From JAVBLK01 sp031553565 (GTDB lineage Bacteria > Bacillota > Clostridia > Christensenellales > DUVY01), in contig JAVBLK010000018.1 in assembly GCA_031553565.1 (NCBI GenBank), positions 1-26,185 on the forward strand: a DNA stretch of 26,185 nucleotides. Reading direction: 5' to 3'. Position numbers and translations under genes: made by a program. Below the pieces are notes generated by a model that worked only from the letters and a program-made list of their open reading frames with translations, searched no databases and was not told where the DNA came from. The number at the start of each line of letters is the position of its first letter. Within the stretch, counting starts at the first letter, position 1. Shown here one piece after another: positions 6,161-13,518 of this stretch.

Positions 6161-6538
6161 TTGGATATAGTAATCCTTACAAAGAGCGATAAGCCGATAT
6201 ACGAGCAGATTTACGGACAGCTTGCGGCGTTAGTTTTAAGCGGGGAACTGCCCGCCGGATTCTGCCTGCCGTCAATCCGGAATATAGCGCGCGAAACCGG
6301 CGTCAGCGTCATCACAGTCAAAAAAGCCTATGAAATGCTGGAGGCCGCGGGGCTGATATATACAAGGGCGGGGATAGGCTGCTTTGTATCACCGCATAAG
6401 GATGCCGCGCTGGAGGATAAAAAATTCGAGTTGGCAAAGGAAAGACTGAAAAAAGACTTAGTGTTTTACAAGGAATTGGGGCTGACAACAGAGGAGCTAT
6501 TAGAGCTGATAAGAAAAAACTATGGAAGCGCTGAATAA
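6161..6538 (+). CDS. GntR-family repressor, YtrA subfamily
   Basis: 125 residues from a TTG at 6161 preceded by AAGGAAG (6147-6153). KPIYEQIYGQLAALVLSGEL, then SIRNIARETGVSVITVKKAY and EAAGLIYTRAGIGCFV form the winged helix-turn-helix of GntR proteins; the short helical tail (about 50 residues) in place of a large ligand domain defines the YtrA subfamily. Members repress linked ABC exporter operons by binding palindromes in the promoter; a fitting palindrome is at 4391-4421, and none is visible upstream of this gene. Placement after the permease is the reverse of the usual order. The last codons and the stop lie inside the left end of a MITE-like repeat starting at 6529, so the native C-terminus may have been replaced. 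Confidence 0.88.
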   Translation: MDIVILTKSDKPIYEQIYGQLAALVLSGELPAGFCLPSIRNIARETGVSVITVKKAYEMLEAAGLIYTRAGIGCFVSPHKDAALEDKKFELAKERLKKDLVFYKELGLTTEELLELIRKNYGSAE

Positions 6539-6609
6539 ATGAGGTTAATCTAGAGCAAGTATTTTTTAGACGAAAAGACGCAGCTGAAGATTTACCGAAT
6601 TATTCAGCG
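6529..6609. repeat. MITE-like element, copy A (81 bp)
   Basis: Starts CGCTGAATAA (6529-6538) and ends TTATTCAGCG (6600-6609), a perfect 10-bp terminal inverted repeat. The inside (TAGAGCAAGTATTTTTTAG near 6551) matches the reverse complement of part of 24107-24149. It carries no coding capacity, and a related segment begins at 13326. It supplies the stop codon of the GntR gene. Confidence 0.75.
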
Positions 6610-6632
6610 ATCCCACATATATAACTGCGCCG

Positions 6633-7124
6633 CTAAACGCTATTTAGAAGGCTGATCTGAAATTCGCGCTCTGCTTTGACCTTGTCAATATCTTTCGGAA
6701 ACATCAGGTTTATTATCACTACCGCGTAGTCCGAAGCGGCCAGGGCATGCCATCTTACGTGCGGTGTGGCGGCGATCTGTCCAAAGGCGCGGTATACCTT
6801 TGCTTTCAGCGGGTCTTTTTCACTGCGCGCCAGGTCGTTCATCACGCCTGCGGCGTCGCGCGCAATTTGAAAGCCGGCCTCTTTATTCTGCCATTTTTTT
6901 ATTACGGTAAAGCATTCATCGATCTCTTTAATGCGTTCAAAATTTGTTACAGATAAAATATGTTTGCCCAAACCAAGAGCGTATTCCGACATTTGGATAT
7001 GAGTTTTGGTCTCGCCGATCGTTATAAGCTCGTTTTTAAGCGCGGGGATATCGTCCGTTGCTTTTATCAGCCGCGAATTGGCGTATTCCATAAAGGTGAA
7101 GCCGTCTTTGATAATTTTACCCAT
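6633..7124 (-). CDS. Putative immunity protein (Imm5-like)
   Basis: 163 residues, all helical in appearance. The end of the protein, AFGQIAATPHVRWHALAASDYAVVIINLMFP followed by DKVKAEREFQISLL, is the pattern I associate with the Imm5-type 'putative immunity protein' family of Firmicutes (H-V-x-x-H-A-L-x-A-S-D-Y-A). Such proteins protect against a polymorphic toxin made by the same or a neighbouring cell. No toxin, secretion gene or WXG/LXG protein is next to it here, so it would be an orphan immunity gene. Only a weak ribosome binding site (GAGAA) is visible. It is cytoplasmic. The alternative is a plain helical-bundle protein of another role; the family call rests on motif memory. Confidence 0.6.
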   Translation of the reverse strand: MGKIIKDGFTFMEYANSRLIKATDDIPALKNELITIGETKTHIQMSEYALGLGKHILSVTNFERIKEIDECFTVIKKWQNKEAGFQIARDAAGVMNDLARSEKDPLKAKVYRAFGQIAATPHVRWHALAASDYAVVIINLMFPKDIDKVKAEREFQISLLNSV

Positions 7125-7162
7125 TTCTCATTTTCATTGATAAGAATATATCTGCCTTATCA

Positions 7163-7192
7163 GAAACGCCGCAAAAAACTTTGCGGCGTTTC
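7163..7192. terminator. Perfect 12-bp hairpin between ilvC and the immunity gene
   Basis: GAAACGCCGCAA (7163-7174) and TTGCGGCGTTTC (7181-7192) pair perfectly around six bases. There is no good T tract on either strand, so termination is likely but not certain; RNA processing is an alternative. Confidence 0.55.
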
Positions 7193-7256
7193 AAACAGGA
7201 TGTTTTTTTTCAGCACTTTAACATGCACCAAATCATTTGCAATTGTGCGTAAACGC

Positions 7257-8258
7257 TTAAAACTTGATTTCCTCGTTCCAGCTGTACATCTTTCTGAGTT
7301 CCTTGCCGACCTTTTCCAGCTGCGTGTCGGCCTCCATACGGCGGATAGCGTTGAAATATGCGCGGCCGTTGTTGTTTTCGGCTATCCACTTAGACGCAAA
7401 TGTGCCGTCCTGGATCTCGGAAAGGACTCTTTTCATTTCCTTTTTTGTCTCGTCGGTTATAATGCGCTTGCCCGTCTGATAGTCGCCGAATTCGGCCGTG
7501 TCGGATATGGAGTGGCGCATAAACGCATAGCCGCCCTTATAAATAAGGTCAACGATCAGTTTCATCTCGTGCACGCATTCAAAATACGCGTTTTCGGGGT
7601 CATAGCCGGCCTCGACCAGAGTCTCGAAGCCCGCGCGCATAAGCGCCGTGACGCCGCCGCACAGGACTGCCTGTTCGCCGAAAAGATCGGTCTCGGTCTC
7701 GCACTTGAACGTGGTTTCAAGGACGCCTGCGCGCGCGCCGCCGATACCCGCCGCATACGCAAGCGCAATATCCAGCGCCTTGCCGGTCGCGTTCTGGTGG
7801 ATGGCGACAAGGCAGGGGACGCCTTTGCCCGCCTCGTATTCATAACGGACGGTGTGGCCGGGGCCCTTGGGCGCGATCATAAATACGTCGACGTTTTCGG
7901 GCGGGTTGATCTGCTTGTAATGGATATTGAAGCCGTGCGCAAACGCAAGCGCCTTGCCCTCTGTAAGGAACGGCAGGATGCTCTCTTTGTACAGCTTCGC
8001 CTGTTTTTCATCGTTGATAAGGATCATGATCACGTCGGCTGCCTTTGCGGCGTCACTTGCGGTCATGACCTTAAGTCCCGCGGCCTCGGCGCGTTCCCAC
8101 GACTTGCTTCCGTTATAAAGGCCGACAATGACCTTTACTCCGCTGTCTTTAAGGTTCAGCGCGTGCGCGTGGCCCTGGCTGCCGTAGCCGATGATAGCGA
8201 CGGTCTTTTTCTTTAAGACGCTTAAGTTGCAATCAGACTGATAATAAATTTTTGCCAT
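7257..8258 (-). CDS. ilvC: Ketol-acid reductoisomerase, class I
   Basis: 333 residues. It converts acetolactate or acetohydroxybutyrate to the dihydroxy acid, the second common step of valine, leucine and isoleucine synthesis, using NAD(P)H and Mg2+. The start MAKIYYQSD at 8258 has GAGGT 7-10 nt upstream. Visible hallmarks: nucleotide-binding GYGSQGHAHALNLKDSG (residues 24-40), APKGPGH, the Mg2+-binding TTFKCETETDLFGEQAVLCGG and HEMKLIVDLIYKGG, and HSISDTAEFGDY. The length fits class I. The cofactor loop reads GLYNGSKSW; the Arg usual after GL/GV is Tyr48 here, which may change NADPH preference. No other ilv or leu gene is nearby, and transcription is divergent from the ATPase gene at 8389. 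Confidence 0.97.
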   Translation of the reverse strand: MAKIYYQSDCNLSVLKKKTVAIIGYGSQGHAHALNLKDSGVKVIVGLYNGSKSWERAEAAGLKVMTASDAAKAADVIMILINDEKQAKLYKESILPFLTEGKALAFAHGFNIHYKQINPPENVDVFMIAPKGPGHTVRYEYEAGKGVPCLVAIHQNATGKALDIALAYAAGIGGARAGVLETTFKCETETDLFGEQAVLCGGVTALMRAGFETLVEAGYDPENAYFECVHEMKLIVDLIYKGGYAFMRHSISDTAEFGDYQTGKRIITDETKKEMKRVLSEIQDGTFASKWIAENNNGRAYFNAIRRMEADTQLEKVGKELRKMYSWNEEIKF

Positions 8259-8296
8259 AAGTTTACCTCGATGTTTTTTTCTGTTTTCTTTAAATA

Positions 8297-8326
8297 AGTA
8301 TATAACTTCCGCCGTGTTTTTGTCAA
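8297..8326 (-). promoter_or_regulatory. ilvC promoter
   Basis: On the minus strand TTGACA (8326-8321) is followed 18 bp later by TATACT (8302-8297), or 16 bp later by TATATA (8304-8299). The leader is short (about 35 nt), leaving no room for a leucine-type attenuator or T-box. Confidence 0.75.
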
Positions 8327-8354
8327 TGTAAAGGGGCGGGCGTCGCAAAATGAT

Positions 8355-8389
8355 TTGCAATTTATGCCCGCTAAAGTATAATATAGCTA
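8355..8389 (+). promoter_or_regulatory. Promoter giving a predicted leaderless mRNA
   Basis: TTGCAA (8355-8360), 16-bp spacer, TATAAT (8377-8382). The expected transcript start, 6-8 nt after the -10, falls on the A of the ATG at 8389, and no ribosome binding site precedes that ATG. Confidence 0.6.
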
Positions 8390-9609
8390 TGGAAAAACAA
8401 GGAAAGCCTGCGGAGAAGTTAAAAGCCTGCCGTTTTATTCTTTATACAGAATTGACGTCCGACCCGGCGGTGGCCGGCCTTTACGGGCTTTTAAGCGCGG
8501 AGGACGCAGAAACAGCCGCAGGACATTACGCCGCGGTTTTGTCGGCGGTTTTGTCGGCAGGCTGCGACAGCCTTAACGAATACCTTTTGCATAAGGTATT
8601 GCATTGCGACAACGCTTTTTCGCGCGCCGCCGCGGCCGGCCTTTATCCCGGCGGAATAAGCGGGGTGCTTCTTTCGGCGGCAGAAATCGATCTGAAAACG
8701 ATAGATAATTTAAGCAGGCTTTCTGCCGGCGGTTTCATAAAAAAATTCGGCCTTGATATGCCGGCGTGGGCGTCACACGGCGTTATCAGTTTTTCCGCCC
8801 GCGATATTGCCGGGCGTTACCGCGAGGGCGGCTGCGGCGCGCTTTTCGGCAAGGCGGCGTTTACCTATGACGCTGTAAATAAAAAGCTGCTGCCGGTGCG
8901 TCACGCAGATCCTATAAGGATAGAGAGCCTTAAGGGATATCACGGCGAAAAACAGGCGGTCATTTCCAATACCGAAAGCTTTATCAAAGGGTATCCGGCG
9001 CAGAATGTGCTGCTTTACGGCGACAGGGGCACAGGCAAGTCGTCCACCGTCCACGCGGTATTGAATAAATTCTCGGATAAGGGGCTGCGGCTTATCGAGC
9101 TTTCGCGGTGCGACATATACGCGTTAGCGCATCTTCTGGATATCCTGGGCGATTATCCGTATAAATTCATAATCTTTATCGACGACCTCAGCTTTGACGA
9201 GGAGGACGGGGATTTTGCGGTATTAAAGGCGGTTTTAGAGGGCAGCGTCAGGCGCAGCCGCAACGCGCTGATTTACGCCACGAGCAACCGCCGCCATCTT
9301 GTGCGCGAAAGCTTTTCCGGCAGAGCCGGCGACGACGTTCACGCCGCCGACACCAAGGATCAGCTGCTGTCGCTGTCCGACCGGTTCGGGCTGACGGTGA
9401 CCTTCATAAATCCCGATAAGGCTGAATACCTGAAAATAGCGCGGCAGATCGCCAATGAGCGCGGGATACAAATGTCCGACGCCGAATTGTATGCGTATGC
9501 GGAGCGTTTTGCGCTGATTAAGGGCGGCAGGTCGCCCAGAGTTGCAAAGCAGCTTGCCGATATAATCGAATCGGCAGTAAAGCTGAAAAAAGAAATCATT
9601 CTGGACTGA
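8389..9609 (+). CDS. DUF815-type AAA ATPase
   Basis: 406 residues from the ATG at 8389 (upstream in-frame codons overlap the promoter and are rejected). An N-terminal helical region of about 180 residues is followed by an ATPase module: Walker A YGDRGTGKSS (about residues 208-217), Walker B FIIFIDDLSFD (about 258-268), the sensor region LIYATSNRRHLVRE, and a C-terminal lid with GGRSPRVAKQLADII. This order and spacing match DUF815 (PF05673), MoxR/AAA-like ATPases common in Firmicutes whose cellular role is unsettled; association with cell-envelope or replication factors has only been guessed. The ABC transporter gene begins 23 bp after its stop, so the three genes 8389-12637 are probably one operon. 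Confidence 0.85.
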   Translation: MEKQGKPAEKLKACRFILYTELTSDPAVAGLYGLLSAEDAETAAGHYAAVLSAVLSAGCDSLNEYLLHKVLHCDNAFSRAAAAGLYPGGISGVLLSAAEIDLKTIDNLSRLSAGGFIKKFGLDMPAWASHGVISFSARDIAGRYREGGCGALFGKAAFTYDAVNKKLLPVRHADPIRIESLKGYHGEKQAVISNTESFIKGYPAQNVLLYGDRGTGKSSTVHAVLNKFSDKGLRLIELSRCDIYALAHLLDILGDYPYKFIIFIDDLSFDEEDGDFAVLKAVLEGSVRRSRNALIYATSNRRHLVRESFSGRAGDDVHAADTKDQLLSLSDRFGLTVTFINPDKAEYLKIARQIANERGIQMSDAELYAYAERFALIKGGRSPRVAKQLADIIESAVKLKKEIILD

Positions 9610-9632
9610 ACATATTTTAAAAGGACATATTT

Positions 9633-10328
9633 ATGGACGGCATCAACGTCATTGACTTAAGGAAAACTTACGGCAAAAAAGAAAATGAGATCAAAGCGCT
9701 GGACGGCGTGTCGTTTCAGCTGCCGGCGGGCGGCTTTAACGTTATTCTCGGGCCGTCGGGCAGCGGAAAGAGCACACTGTTGAATATCCTGGGCGGCATG
9801 GATTCCTGCACCTCGGGCAGTGTGACGGTGGCGGGCAACGAGATAACCGCGTTAAAGGAAAAAAAGCTGGCGCAGTACAGGCGCGGCGATATAGGCTTTG
9901 TCTTTCAGTTTTACAATCTGATGCCGAACCTTACTGCCTTGGAAAACGTGCAGCTGTCGGAAAATAAGGGCGGATACAAGGCGAAAGAGGTATTGGAGCT
10001 CGTTGGCCTTAATAAACGGCTCAACAACTTTCCCAGCCAGCTTTCGGGCGGCGAGCAGCAGCGGGTCTCGATCGCAAGGGCAATCGTAAAGCGGCCGAAA
10101 CTGCTGTTATGCGACGAGCCAACGGGCGCGCTGGACAGCAATACGGGCAGGACGATAATAGAGCTGCTGCTGGAACTTTCGCATAAACAGGGCCAGACGA
10201 TAATCGTGGTCACGCACAACGCGCAACTTGCCAGGGTAGCGGACCGCATGATACGCCTTTCGGACGGCAAGGTCATAGAGGACAGGGCGGAAGCCGCGCC
10301 GCTTTCGGTAAGGGAGATCGACTGGTAA
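9633..10328 (+). CDS. MacB/LolD-type ABC transporter ATP-binding protein
   Basis: 231 residues; AAAAGG precedes the ATG by about 8 nt. Walker A GPSGSGKST (about residues 38-46), Q-loop in VFQFYNLMPNLTA, signature LSGGEQQRVSIARAI, Walker B LLLCDEPTGALD and H-loop VVTHN are all intact. LMPNLTALENV and the DEPTGALDS motif place it in the MacB/FtsE/LolD group, whose members drive mechanotransmission through FtsX-like permeases rather than transport through a channel. Its stop overlaps the start of the permease gene by one base, indicating tight translational coupling. Confidence 0.95.
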   Translation: MDGINVIDLRKTYGKKENEIKALDGVSFQLPAGGFNVILGPSGSGKSTLLNILGGMDSCTSGSVTVAGNEITALKEKKLAQYRRGDIGFVFQFYNLMPNLTALENVQLSENKGGYKAKEVLELVGLNKRLNNFPSQLSGGEQQRVSIARAIVKRPKLLLCDEPTGALDSNTGRTIIELLLELSHKQGQTIIVVTHNAQLARVADRMIRLSDGKVIEDRAEAAPLSVREIDW

Positions 10329-12637
10329 TGAAGAGCGGCGGGAAATTAGGTATGATGATGGCCAGGGACATTAAAAAGAACTGGCTGCAATACCTTTCAA
10401 TGATAATAATAACTATGCTGGCCGTAACGCTTTTTTGCGGCTTTGTTTCCAATACCCTGACTTTGGAGAAAAGCGTCAACGGCTACTATGAGAAATCCTG
10501 TCTGGCCGACCTGATCGCGCAGTTTTCCGTGATAGGTGACGCGGATAAACAGTATTTTGACGACATAAAAGCGTCGGGCGCGGCCTCTGAAACAGAATAC
10601 CGCTTTTACGCGGAGGGCAGCGTAAACCGCATCAGCGGAAAAATTTTCGCAGGGGATACCTCGGTTTCGCGCCCGCTTATCACGGGAGGCGGCGCGGGCG
10701 TATTGGTCGATGAGGAGACAAGGCAGATTGACAGCTTTGCGATAGGTAAAGAAATAGAGATAGAGATCGAGCTGCCGGGATTTCCTGCTGCGCTTGCGTT
10801 TGCGGCTAAGATCACAGGCTATATGAATTTTGCCGAGGTCAGCGATACTTATACATTTTGTCCGGTGTACTTAAGCATTGAAACGCTTGAAACTGCGATA
10901 AGGGACGCCGGCATACCGTTTTTTTCCGCGGAAACGGCATACAATCAGGTGCTTATCAAAACCGCAGACGTACAAAAGACCAAGGATGCTATTAACACGC
11001 ACTATTCGCTGCAAGGAGACATCAGCCCTCTGATGTTCATTTACGACCGCGCCACGATCGAGTCGGTCGCGGCCTTAAACGGCGAGGTCACTACATCCTT
11101 AAGGATGATCTACGTTTTCCCGGTCATATTCCTGTTGGTGTCGATCCTGGTAATAATGACTACCTTAAGCGCGTTGATCCTGCGCGAACGCACAAATATC
11201 GGCACTTTAAAGGGCATCGGTATCAGCAACCGCCGGATAATGATGCACTATTCCTTTTTTGGCGCGGTATTATGCCTTATCGGCGGCCTTATCGGCGCGG
11301 TATTAGGGCCGCTTATCGTGCCCAACATCATGCTGATCAAATACACGCTGGTCTACAGTATGCCGCCTATATCCGGGATCGTATTCAGTATTTTATGGAG
11401 CGCGGTTGCCGTTTTCGGCGTATGCCTGCTTGCGGCGTCGATCGGGATGCTGGTTTGCCGCAGCGTGATACGCGAAAAGCCCGCAGAATGTATGCGTCCG
11501 CAACAGCCGAAAGAAAACCCCTTGCTTAACCTAACGGCGGGAAAAAGTAACGCAAGGCGCAGCCGTAATCTGCCGTTTACTATGGCCGCCCGGAATATCA
11601 TTATCAAGCCTACGCGCGCCCTGATGACCATTGCGGGCGTTATGGGCTGTGTCGCGTTGCTGGTTTGCAGTTTCGGCATCGGCGACACGATAAATAACAG
11701 CGTGGATCTGGAATTGGGCGGACAGTTTAAATACGATATTTCAACATCGTACACTGCCGCACAGGAGGACGTCTTTCTGGAATTCATGACCGGGTTGTAC
11801 GAGGACGGGACGGTAAGCGGCTATGAAACATATCTTACGTACTATATGACCGCGCGGACAGACTCGGCGGTAAAAAACATTAAGGCGTTCGAGATAGCGG
11901 ACGGCTCGGAGTTTACCACGATCAGCCCCGGCAGCGGCGCGCTGCTGTCCAAATCTATCGCCGGCGAAATGAAGGTAAGCACTGGCGATCTTTTGACCTT
12001 GACCTCAGGCGCGAATATTTACCGTGTTACAGTTACCGGCATCATCGAGACCGCGCTTACAAAGGGCATTTTTGTAACAAGCGATATTTTCTCGGACAGC
12101 TACTGCTCGCCCGGAATGTGGATCGCCGCAGAACAGTCGGACGGGCTTATTGAACTTATCAAGGAAAAAAACGGGACAGGCTACGCCACCGGTATGAATG
12201 AGATGCGCGAGAGCGTGACCCGCTCGGTCTCCTCGATCGACACCATAAAATACACGATGATGATATTTGCTATCGCGCTGTCGGTCGTGGTACTGTACAA
12301 TTTGTCGCTGCTGAACCTCAAGGAGCGGAACCGCAGTATTGCAACCCTTAAGGTCCTGGGCTTTTCCAATATGGAGATATCCGCCTCGCTGGTGCTGGAA
12401 ATCATGATGCTGGTGCTTGTTGGGACGGGGCTGGGGCTGTTACTCGGTTTTCCAGTACTGTATCTTGTCATGTCGATAAATAAAATAGAGCTTGTCGCAT
12501 TTATTTACGGGATCAAGGCAGTCTCTTACGTATACGCGACGCTTATATCGCTGCTGACCGCTGCCGGTATAAACCTGATATTCGGCCAGCGGCTGAAAAA
12601 AATCAAGATGATCGACAGCTTAAAGAGCGTTGAGTAA
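10328..12637 (+). CDS. FtsX-like (MacB-type) ABC permease, duplicated form
   Basis: 769 residues. One transmembrane segment at about 20-42 is followed by an external domain of about 210 residues, then three segments (about 262-285, 310-335, 350-376); the second half repeats this: a segment at about 424-446, an external domain of about 190 residues, and three segments (about 644-664, 688-715, 728-752). This 4+4 layout with two FtsX domains (RTNIGTLKGIGISNRRIM in the first, RNRSIATLKVLGFSNMEI in the second) is common in Firmicute exporters of peptides and drugs and in bacitracin-sensing systems. It works with the ATPase encoded directly upstream. Substrate unknown; a receiver-domain gene and a histidine kinase gene lie just downstream. 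Confidence 0.92.
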   Translation: MKSGGKLGMMMARDIKKNWLQYLSMIIITMLAVTLFCGFVSNTLTLEKSVNGYYEKSCLADLIAQFSVIGDADKQYFDDIKASGAASETEYRFYAEGSVNRISGKIFAGDTSVSRPLITGGGAGVLVDEETRQIDSFAIGKEIEIEIELPGFPAALAFAAKITGYMNFAEVSDTYTFCPVYLSIETLETAIRDAGIPFFSAETAYNQVLIKTADVQKTKDAINTHYSLQGDISPLMFIYDRATIESVAALNGEVTTSLRMIYVFPVIFLLVSILVIMTTLSALILRERTNIGTLKGIGISNRRIMMHYSFFGAVLCLIGGLIGAVLGPLIVPNIMLIKYTLVYSMPPISGIVFSILWSAVAVFGVCLLAASIGMLVCRSVIREKPAECMRPQQPKENPLLNLTAGKSNARRSRNLPFTMAARNIIIKPTRALMTIAGVMGCVALLVCSFGIGDTINNSVDLELGGQFKYDISTSYTAAQEDVFLEFMTGLYEDGTVSGYETYLTYYMTARTDSAVKNIKAFEIADGSEFTTISPGSGALLSKSIAGEMKVSTGDLLTLTSGANIYRVTVTGIIETALTKGIFVTSDIFSDSYCSPGMWIAAEQSDGLIELIKEKNGTGYATGMNEMRESVTRSVSSIDTIKYTMMIFAIALSVVVLYNLSLLNLKERNRSIATLKVLGFSNMEISASLVLEIMMLVLVGTGLGLLLGFPVLYLVMSINKIELVAFIYGIKAVSYVYATLISLLTAAGINLIFGQRLKKIKMIDSLKSVE

Positions 12638-12705
12638 GCGGGGTATCTGAATATACGCCGGCAAGCTGCACCCCAAAAACCGTTGCGCCCTAATGAGTTT
12701 TTTAC

Positions 12706-12747
12706 GCCGGCATAGTTGTCAATAATTGTCAACTTGCCGGTTTTTTT
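12706..12747 (+). terminator. Intrinsic terminator of the ATPase/ABC operon
   Basis: GCCGGCATAGTTG pairs with CAACTTGCCGG (to 12740), with one bulge, around an AT-rich loop and is followed by T8. It closes the 8389-12637 unit, so the receiver gene downstream needs its own promoter. Confidence 0.85.
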
Positions 12748-12830
12748 GTCGCTTTATTCATGTTTATATGTTAAAATATAACAAACATGCCGCTTGGCGG
12801 CATATGCAAAGGGGAGAGTGGGTATCAGCC

Positions 12831-13316
12831 ATGAGTGTTTTTAAAAACGCGGCGCGTAAAAAACCGTCCGGTGCGCAGGAAAGCCTCGTTTGCGCTGCCG
12901 AACCGGTGCCTATGTATACATCGGAGTCACTTGAGACGCTTTGCCGGGGAGTTACCGCGCTTGTCGCCGAGGACAATGAATTTTTGCGCTCCAATATCAT
13001 ATCGTATTTAAACCGCAAGGGCGTTACGGCATATCCGGCGTGCAACGGGCGCGAGGCCGCCGATATATTTTACGGTGATCCCGAAAAATACGAAATGATC
13101 TTTATGGATATCCAGATGCCGGTTTTGAACGGTATCGCGGCAGCAAAGGAAATACGCGCCGCCGGCGGCCCCGGCGCGGCCGTTCCTATTGCCGCAATGA
13201 CGGGCGGCAGTTTTATAAAGGAAAGCTGCTTTGATTATTTTTTGGAAAAGCCGTTCGAAATGGAAAAGCTGATGCAGGCGATCGCCTGCATGAAAAGCAA
13301 GCCCCGGCAAAAATGA
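12831..13316 (+). CDS. Stand-alone response-regulator receiver domain protein
   Basis: 161 residues from the ATG at 12831; AAGGGGAGAG lies about 13 nt upstream, and an in-frame ATG at 12804 is the alternative. A flexible N-terminal stretch of about 40 residues precedes a complete receiver domain: acidic pair Glu47-Asp48 (LVAEDNEFL), phospho-acceptor Asp93 (FMDIQMPVLNG), Thr124 (AAMTGG) and Lys140 (EKPF). There is no DNA-binding or enzymatic output domain, so it acts as a phosphate shuttle, a sink, or by protein contact, as in CheY or Spo0F-type proteins. The AgrC-like kinase 200 bp downstream is the nearest partner, although that kinase class normally pairs with LytTR regulators. An AT-rich stretch (TAAAAT, 12772-12777) may be its -10. 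Confidence 0.85.
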   Translation: MSVFKNAARKKPSGAQESLVCAAEPVPMYTSESLETLCRGVTALVAEDNEFLRSNIISYLNRKGVTAYPACNGREAADIFYGDPEKYEMIFMDIQMPVLNGIAAAKEIRAAGGPGAAVPIAAMTGGSFIKESCFDYFLEKPFEMEKLMQAIACMKSKPRQK

Positions 13317-13325
13317 TTATGGAAA

Positions 13326-13363
13326 CGCTGAATAATTCGATCCAATTTACAGCGGGGTCTTTT
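13326..13363. repeat. MITE-like element, copy B (one end)
   Basis: CGCTGAATAATTCG (13326-13339), then a stretch ending GTCTTTT, matches 24001-24036 closely and the reversed end of 6529-6609. The other end is not recognisable; similarity fades after about 38 bp. The remainder of 13317-13518 has no gene. Confidence 0.65.
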
Positions 13364-13518
13364 CCGGATGATACTGATCCGCGTTTGAAACTGACTTTGA
13401 AATGGTTTTAGTATGTCTAAATGACGACCTGATTCCCTTATCCTTGTATCAGAATGACAGCGCCATAAGCGGGGAGTATCAATAACAGAAAAATTTATCA
13501 GAGACGAGGGCGTTTCTA

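Noticed and set aside
5995..6192. Small open frame between the ABC permease and the GntR gene
   Set aside because: It overlaps the permease end and the intergenic palindromic repeat, is rich in Lys/Arg, and has no homology-like pattern.
6960..8216. Long plus-strand open frame antisense to ilvC
   Set aside because: It lies wholly opposite a clear ilvC gene and part of the immunity gene, has no family motifs and no ribosome binding site, and arises from the codon bias of the GC-rich strand.
8260..8340. T-box or leucine-type attenuator upstream of ilvC
   Set aside because: The minus-strand leader between the promoter and start is only about 35 nt, too short for either.
13425..13456. Second copy of the intergenic palindromic repeat seen at 6048-6097
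   Set aside because: Only a loose resemblance (TATCCTTGTATCAGAATGACA) without matching arms; too degraded to call.
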